From: Adenophora triphylla var. japonica
Lineage: Eukaryota; Streptophyta; Magnoliopsida; Asterales; Campanulaceae
Reading direction: 5' to 3'
Length of the DNA: 64,000 nucleotides
Assembly (NCBI GenBank): GCA_022495995.1
Contig: JAFEMH010002557.1
Span: 62,001-126,000 of the forward strand
Shown here: piece after piece, positions 57,149-64,000 of the stretch
How the letters are laid out: each line of letters starts with the position of its first letter
How positions within the stretch are numbered: the first letter of the stretch is position 1
Position numbers and translations under genes: made by a program
The notes under the pieces: model-generated
Databases searched by the model: none
Told to the model about the DNA's origin: nothing
What the model saw: only the letters and a program-made list of their open reading frames with translations

Positions 57149-58819
57149 TGTAAGTACCCAAATCTGGCTCATGCCTTCCGGTAAAGTTTCCCGGTAATTC
57201 CCCGGACTTTCCTAGAGTTCCGGAACAATTCCGGAACTGTTCCAAAACATCTAAGGGCTGAAGGGACTGCTTGGAGATTAAGAAACACGTTTTTCTTAAT
57301 ACCAAGAACCTTCTAGAATTTCCACCTTGCATGATTCTAGAAACATGCTGAGTCACACAGGATAATGCCGCACGGCTGCATTAGCCAAGGACCTCTAGCC
57401 GCACGGCCTCATTAGCCTTATCCAGACTGCCTATAAATAGAGCCCTCCTCTACCAATTTAACAACAACACAATCAGAGAATTACCGGCATAAAAACTCTC
57501 TCAAAATACTCCACAAAGATCAGGAAGTTGAAGGTGCCAAGAAGCCACCCCCCTCCTCCTTGAAGCCTCCAAAAGTTGGTCCCTCCGCTAGGCAAAACCC
57601 CAAGAAGAAGAGGTCACCACCATTGGTAACCTCTCACTCCCTTACCTTGCATTATACTTGCTCTATGTGATTTAATTGCTCATTGCATTCATATATTGTC
57701 ATTATCTTGCTTGGGACTTGGCATTTATCATTAAAGATCCTATCTTTATCATATCCCCCTCCCCCTTTTGCATCCTTTGCATGAAATAAGCATCACTTGC
57801 TATTAAAAATGTAATCTTTATATTCAAAGGTGCATCCTTTGCACCTAAAAATCCCTTTTTTACATAAAAATGTCATCTTTATGCATCCTTTGCTCATAAA
57901 AATGCAATCTTTCCATTCAAAATGCATCCTTTGCATATAAAAATCCTATCTTGCATCCTTTGCATCAAAGATCATCTTTTTATTATCAAATTAGCATCCT
58001 TTGCATATTAGATACTATTTTCCACCATAAAAATGCATTCTTTGCATAAAATCATGTCTTTATATAAAAATGCATCCTTTGCAAATCAAAATGCATCCTT
58101 TGCAACCCAAAAATGTCATATTTTCACTAAAAATGTCATTTTTACATGCATTCCCCCATGTCCCCATTAGCAACCTTGGAACGGATCGGTGTAAAGATCC
58201 TATCTTTACATCGTTTCTTCCATTAAAGGTGCCACAATCTCTTTAGAAAGGGATAAACCTTGAACCTATATCTCCGATTATCACTTAAGACGAGCATGAA
58301 GCATCTATATAAGCTCAATCGTCTTAAGGTGTAGGATTGATGGGCTAAGGTCACTCCTTTCCTAAAGAACCTCATTTTGGACTATAAAAGAGAGTCTTTC
58401 TCTCGATCACGCAAGTCCCGAGGTTAAAAAGCAATGATCACAAGTCCAAGATGAGGACGGGATCAAAATCCCGAATACATAAAATCCAAGAAATCCCGAG
58501 CGACAACCAACAAATGGTTTGTACGTCCGGAAGACAACTTGGGACATTCCCTCCCCTTTTATTCAAACACATGCACACAAGAAAGCACGCAAGCAAGCAC
58601 GATAAACGGAATCTAGGGAGACTTGCTACGGCAAGGCACCTTGGGTGAACGACGATCCGTTCTTCCCAAGGGGTAACTTAACCTCCGAACCCATAAAAAC
58701 CTTTTTTTCAAAGTTTTGAGGAAATCAAAATGGCGTGGCGACTCCATTTTTCAAATTAAATCGGATGTTTTCAAACTCGCGTGAATCCAACAAAAACTAA
58801 ATTTGGGCACACATTCACA
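57149..58819 (+). repeat. Ogre-2 5' LTR with TGCATCCTTTGCA array
   Basis: TATA box TATAAATA at 57432-57439. From 57769 to 58152, downstream of the TATA box, about nine imperfect TGCATCCTTTGCA units lie in AT-rich sequence. The end shares GGCGTGGCGACTCC and a GGGTGAACGACGATCCG variant with the other Tat LTR. Confidence 0.88.
57769..58152. repeat. TGCATCCTTTGCA dispersed array
   Basis: Units of TGCA-N5-TGCA type are spaced irregularly 20-60 bp apart. Variants include TGCATTCTTTGCA and TGCATCCTTTGCT. Confidence 0.85.
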
Positions 58820-58822
58820 GTT

Positions 58823-58841
58823 TGGCGACTCCGCTGGGGAC
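58823..58841 (+). other. Ogre-2 primer-binding site (tRNA-Arg type)
   Basis: Same 19-bp sequence as in Ogre-1, three bases after the LTR. Confidence 0.75.
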
Positions 58842-60572
58842 ATCCCAAAGGAGAAAAGCTTTCATTTTTTTTTAATAAACGATACCCGGTATATAGGTGG
58901 AAACCCCTAATCTTCCTGTATCGCTCCCTAACCCGGGGCTTGGGATAAACGGTGGTTTAACAATCCCACGTACCGGTATCACTTTTCGAAAAAAAAATAA
59001 AAGAAAGCTTTTCCCTTTGAGCGGGTTAGACTCCCATCGCGGATTTCGTTTATCTTGCTTGCTTTCTTTGCCTTGCATTGCATCATTTGCATCTTGGGAT
59101 TTGTGCATACTTTGAACAGGAAGCCTTCTCAAGGCTAAAAGGTGCCTAAAATATTCGGGAAACAACCTGAAATAGCAAAGGAGTGGAACCTGGAAAATTG
59201 ATCCATGCAGTCGTACGGCTCAATCCTCCTTGAATTCTGACCGGACGGCCTCGGGCAATTCCACCAGAAAAATTGAGGTTAATCTGGCGCCTGGCGGCTT
59301 GGGGTTATTCGGGCCCAAGACTCGACCGGGGCTCCTGTAAAATTTATGTGCTTTTATCTGTTGCATTTTCCCCGTCCCGAAAATCATTCCTTTAAAACAC
59401 ATTTATGAAAATCTCTGTTTTAACTCAAAAAGGAACATTTTTAGGAGACCGCACACTACGCGCACCTTATATATCCTGTACACTTTGCACGCACGTCCCT
59501 TTAAACCCGGGTGGTTTTTCACCACAGCCACGGACAAATTACGATGCTCCCGGGCGCGCACGGAATCACCCCAAACTCCCCATGGCAGCCAGTGTCGACC
59601 AATGCATAGTCCGTGTCACACGTTTCAAAAAACCGTGAATTTTGGTTGGTTTTTGGTCTAGTCCGTGTCATATAGCCCAAGTTGCATATCCCCGTAAAGG
59701 TCAAGCCTTAGTTCATAACGGAAGTCAAAATCTTTCGCTCAAGCGAAACTCTGTCGAAATTCCGACAAGGAAAAAAATCGGTAGAATCTTGACTCCGACA
59801 TTGACTTTGACCTTGACCCGCATGGAATGCGTAAGAGTCGAGACCGAGTCCTTGCCGAAAATCCAAAAGATCTTTCGCTCAAGCGAAGCTCTGCCAAAAT
59901 TCCGACAAGGAAAAATTGGCAAGATCTTGACCCGACATTGACTTCGATTTTGACTCACGCACGGCGTATGCAACGAAGTTCAATGTGACACTGTGTCATC
60001 CGGCTTTTACTGCCCGACCCATGCCTATTATCTTCTCGGACATTACCGAAACGTCAATCGCGCAAGCAAAATTCTGTTAAGGCTGAAAGACGAGACTTTC
60101 CCGGTATTGCCTTGACTATAATTTGCATCGCTCGTGCGTTAAAAGTTCCTATGACCCGCTAGACCCATTAGGAGCGTTCTTCTCTCTCGGTCGGTGGGAT
60201 CCGCGTGCCCTATAGGACCCTCGCCCGGGCCGCCCACCCCGGGAGGTCGAAATACGTGTGGAATACGAGGCTTATAGACGTAGTGACGGAACCCACTGAT
60301 CCAGGATCTAGAGTAGTTGCGAAAAAGAAGGGCAGAACCCCTTTTCCAACCAAATAAAAATTAATAAAAGACACCGTTTTAAGTAAACTGGAAGATTCTT
60401 AATTTGCATATTGCTTGAGCCTTCAACCTAAACACCTACCCCGAGTCTAAACCTCTCCTATCCCTTTCCCGCAGCGAGAAAGAAGTGGGTGAGAACACCG
60501 GGTCGCCGACTTGTTAGTGCGGGAATTCTCGCAGCCGCTGTAATCCTCGGTCTTGTCGGTTCGTAGAGTCGA
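58842..60572 (+). other. Ogre-2 leader
   Basis: Untranslated. It shares GTGGTTTAACAATCCCACG and CACACTACGCGCAC with the Ogre-1 leader. A 120-bp unit containing GATCTTTCGCTCAAGCGAA and ATTCCGACAAGGAAAAA is duplicated at about 59728-59830 and 59867-59960. Confidence 0.6.
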
Positions 60573-62634
60573 ATGGCCGATTTGACAGAGAACAGTACTG
60601 GTTTGGGTAACCAGATGACTAGGGAAGAAGAGCTATCCTTGGCCTTGGAAAACAGTCGTAAGACCCATGAGGAACAGCAGACCATGCTCATTGATGCGCT
60701 CCGTCGTCATGGGGTTCAGATAGTGGTAGAGCCCAATGGTTCCCTGGTTATGGTAGAAGATGAGACTCCAGAAGTAACCATCTCAGCTCCCCTAGCCTAT
60801 AACCAATGCCCTCCTCCATCCACATATGATCCATTGCCAAAGACTGTCCCTTTTCAGTCCTTCCCAATGTCTCAAGCCATCAGGGTCCCGACACCCTCTC
60901 CTCCTCAGATAAGACCCAGCTTTGTTCCCTACCAACAGAGAACAAATGCTACAGCTATCCCCGTAACGTAGCCTCTCGCACTACCCCATGGGATTCGCTC
61001 CCTCTCCCCGCATGGGCCGGTCCTGCATAATTTCTAGGCCTCAGAATCAATCGAGTGACCTTTTCAATCTATGCCCTTCCACGGCAGATCTTCCACCCCC
61101 AACCTTGCCAACAGGATCCCACGAGGCTCCTTTTTCCTACTTCTGCAGCTATGAGCCTAATTCCTATGCCTCTGGCCAGCCTCATGGAAACACAGGACCA
61201 GGCCAAGTTTACACTTACTTCCCTTCCAAAGATCCCCAAGCCATGATACCAGCTACCACTGTGTCACCCACTGTCCTGCCACTCAAATCTGATAAGCCTG
61301 CTTCGGAATCGAACAATCCTAAACCATCACCCGACCCCAACATGACTTGGTTGATGGAACAAGTTAAGTCCATGCAAGAGAAGTTTGGAGAAGTGAGCAC
61401 CAAAAAGGCAGCATACCAGATCACTGATCCCAGCAAAATTGTCCCTCTTCCTCCAAAATTCCGGATGCCTGAAATTGAAAAGTTCAATGGCACCGATTGT
61501 CCCCGTACTCACATTGAAAGCTACCTGCTTGCCATGAGAGCCAAAGATTGTACACATCAGCAAATGGCTGACCATTTTCAGCTGTCATTAAAGGGTTCAG
61601 CTCTTAGATGGTTCCTGCATGTAAAGCCAGAGGCCCGAGCCACCTGGGACCAAATCAAGGAAGCATTCCTGGAAAAGTATAAGGCCAATTTGAATTGGGA
61701 AACCAGCAGGAATGACCTACACGGCACTTTACAGCGCCCAGATGAGCCAGTAAGTGAATTCTACAAGAGATGGAATTGGAAGCTTAGTGAAATGATGATC
61801 CCGCTGAATGAAGAGGAGCAGATGGAGATCTTCCAGTCTTGCTTGAAACCTCAACTAAGGGTCCAATTTGGTAATTACTATTATCCCGACCTCCGGCAAT
61901 GGTAAATGCCGGCACCAAGTTTGAAAATGCCTTCAACATGGCCCCACCACAGAGCAGCCCAACTCCTACCGCTACAAAGCACCGCTTCAAATGCCACAAC
62001 CTGTTACTATAAAAGGAAAAGAAATGGTTGGCGCTGTCAATTATATTCAGAATGAGAGGGTTGGACAAAATTCAAGCCAAGTCGCTGCAAAGCTAAGACC
62101 TCGCTTCTATACTGCATAAGATTTCAGAATGCCACTAGAAAAAGTCTTCGACGGTTTGGTAGCTGAAGGACTCATCAGAACTTTGAAAAACTGGAAACCA
62201 AAGAACCCTAGTGTCAGGATGGACGAAACCAAGCATTGCCGCTTTCACAAATATCATGGGCATAACACCAATGATTGCACTTACCTGAAGTTCCTGATCT
62301 CTCGCCTGATTGATGAAGGCAAGCTGGAGCCACCTCGGGGTCCTAATGTGGTCAAGAATCCTCTTCCGGCTAACAATCAAGTCAACGTGATCGAATTCGG
62401 AGAGACAAATGCGCCGCTTGGGAATCCAAAGATCATAGACATCCTGAAATTCAATGGTCCTTATGCTGAATTACAAGGAAAGTGGAAATATCTGATTAAT
62501 GTCGCCGCCATGGAAGGACAGTTTGGACCCATAGTTGGAACTGATTTCGTTAATGTTGTCAGAGCCCGACCTCTCTTTTATGATATCGAGCCGCACTATG
62601 GTCAAGATTACAGAAGAAAGGCTCACTTATGAAG
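60573..62634 (+). pseudogene. Ogre-2 gag
   Basis: Starts MADLTENSTG (60573) and stops at 60969, then continues in another frame (60988-61905) through the capsid core: KIVPLPPKFRMPEIEKFNGTDCPRTHIESY, LKGSALRWFL, FLEKYKANLNWE, EEEQMEIFQSCLKPQLR. A frame change near 61900 leads to 62129-62632 with a Cys/His segment (CRFHKYHGHNTNDC). The residue order parallels Ogre-1 gag throughout. Confidence 0.85.
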
Positions 62635-63199
62635 ATTGCGAGTTTGAAGTGAAATAAGCTATGTTAATGAAAGTCTCTTCAGAACCCTTCATCACCCATG
62701 ATGAGCATAATGTGTTTGTGATGGCTCTCACTACCCCCGAAGATCGCTCCCAACCCCCGTTTGGGAAAAGGTGGAAAGAAGAGTGAACAAGCCGTAAGAC
62801 TTTTGTGATGAAGAAAGCCGTCTCTCGATGCCGAAAGTACAACCGGTCCTACTATCCCTGAGGTACATATGGATGCAAATGATTCGGAAATGAGCTCGCG
62901 CCGATCGCCGACATCTCCCATGGGAAAGGTGTCAACAGAAGCAATGATGGTCCACAGGATGCACAACTTTCTGAAGAATGCTGACAAGATTGCTACTCCC
63001 CAGGGCAACAGCAGGAAAGAGTAAACCCCAGTCCAACCCGCGTCAAACACTTCGAGTCAATAAGTAGTGTAGGGTCCAGAGTCAGTAGGGTCAAGAGTCA
63101 GTTGAGTCAGGAATCTTTGAATTCCAGTCCTCTGAGTCATTCGAAGGCCTCACGCCTGAGGATTATGAATATGTAATCGATGTCATCTTTCCTCTTGCT
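62635..63199 (+). pseudogene. Ogre-2 degenerate segment (protease and G-patch not visible)
   Basis: Where Ogre-1 has protease and G-patch, this stretch is too short and too broken to show either motif. Fragments match the linker (GLTPEDYE-like at about 63150). It probably carries a deletion. Confidence 0.6.
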
Positions 63200-64000
63200 T
63201 TGAATGAAATGACAGATCTTTCTGATTATCCCCTTATTGCCAACTTAACAAATGATAAATTAACTCAAAACTTAACAACAGTTAATAATGAATCATTTGA
63301 ACAAGATGCAAACACACTAAACGAACAATACATTAAAGAAATCTTTAAGCAAGTTACAGAAAAAGAGGAAAATCGGGCCCAAGCTGCCGAGGAGGTTTTG
63401 ACAAGTGTTAACTTGGGTACTGTCGAGGAACCTAATGAGACACAGATTGGAAGCTTCTTTCAGGGGGTTGAAAGGGATAGACTGGTTAATCTGCTCAGAG
63501 AATACATGGACGTCTTTGCGTGGTCGTACAAGGATATGCCGGGCTAGACAGCTTCAATAATAGAGCACGTAATCCCTCTAGCACCGTATGCTAAGCCGCA
63601 AAGTAAACCGAGGAAAATCAAGCCGTAGTGGTCTCTACAGGTCAAAGAAGAAATTGAGAAGCTACTGCGGGTAGGATTCATCGTAGTCATCGAATATCCG
63701 ACATGGTTGTCCAATATTGTGACCGTAACCAAGGCCAATGGGAAGGTGCGCTCGTGTAGATTTTCGGGATCCGAACAAGGCCAGCCCCAAAGACGATTAC
63801 CCTTGCCAAACATAGACATCCCGGTGGACTCCACCGCCAACTACGAAGTCAAATCCTTCGTTGATGGCTTTGGCAGCTACAAACTGCATCAAGATGGCCG
63901 AAGAAGACCAAGAAAAGACAACCTTCACCACACCGTGGGGAACTTACCGCTATACAAGCAATGCCATTTGGGCTCAAGAATGCCGGGGCTACTTATCAAA
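63200..64000 (+). pseudogene. Ogre-2 reverse transcriptase, N-terminal part
   Basis: The first open frame (63200-63547) ends DVFAWSYKDMPG, a standard lead-in to Tat RT. Then IIEHVIPLAPYAKPQ, then VKEEIEKLLRVGFI, then TWLSNIVTV follow across a TAG at 63545, a stop near 63627 and frame changes after 63740. The last bases encode the MPFGLKNAGATYQ-type motif in another frame. The catalytic YxDD lies beyond the window. Confidence 0.85.

Larger units (their letters stand above)
57149..64000 (+). mobile_element. Second Ogre/Tat-type retrotransposon (Ogre-2), runs off the window
   Basis: The 5' LTR is 57149-58819 (TGTAAGTACCC to ACATTCACA). The primer site TGGCGACTCCGCTGGGGAC starts at 58823. Leader, gag and the start of reverse transcriptase follow; the 3' end is outside. 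The left target copy is GATAG. Gag and the pre-RT linker align with Ogre-1, but the LTR is a different subfamily. Protease is not visible. Confidence 0.88.

Overview
This is nuclear DNA of a flowering plant, probably a eudicot. The species is not identifiable by eye; Caryophyllales is only a guess from the style of the repeats. The evidence is plant-specific: Helitron RepHel, Stowaway MITEs, Tekay and Tat/Ogre-type Ty3 retrotransposons, a plant mobile domain (PMD) gene, GT-AG introns, long AT-rich stretches and many microsatellites. I see no intact host gene, rRNA, tRNA or CRISPR. The window is a stack of nested mobile elements, most of them decayed.

Layout. 1-272 is the 3' end of a Tat-type LTR. 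About 1.7-8.8 kb is a Helitron on the minus strand with a degenerate RepHel gene. Between that gene and its 5' end it carries fragments of two host genes: histone H2A and a gene resembling Arabidopsis At3g49140. 9143-13912 is a non-autonomous hAT-like element (8-bp TSD, 7/8 match) that has itself received a Stowaway MITE, a Mutator-like MITE (perfect 9-bp TSD), an inverted-repeat element and a second, non-coding Helitron (10780-13636).

About 14.0-54.0 kb is one dismembered unit. A PMD gene (+) and a MULE/MuDR transposase gene (-) face each other, with a captured fragment of a HROB-like DNA-repair gene between them. A Tekay chromovirus (15275-32413, TSD CTTAT) splits the PMD gene. Its 3' LTR is split in turn by a gag-only Tat element (23087-30748, TSD AGTAG). 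An Ogre/Tat-type element (36882-53188, TSD AATAT) splits the transposase gene between its first two catalytic aspartates. That element has lost reverse transcriptase and RNase H but keeps protease, G-patch, the integrase C-half and two antisense PMD/DUF7745-type genes.

54.0-57.1 kb holds a gene with a Transposase_28-like domain, split at 57149 by a second Ogre/Tat element (5' LTR 57149-58819, gag, start of RT) that runs off the window.

Insertion order from the nesting: the MULE-PMD unit is oldest, then Tekay and Ogre-1 inside it, then the gag-only element inside the Tekay LTR. Across families, non-coding parts carry arrays of short, family-specific palindromic or near-palindromic motifs. The Tat elements also share a stem-loop-like block, seen six times here. 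These two patterns and the PMD/transposase/HROB unit are the observations most worth following.
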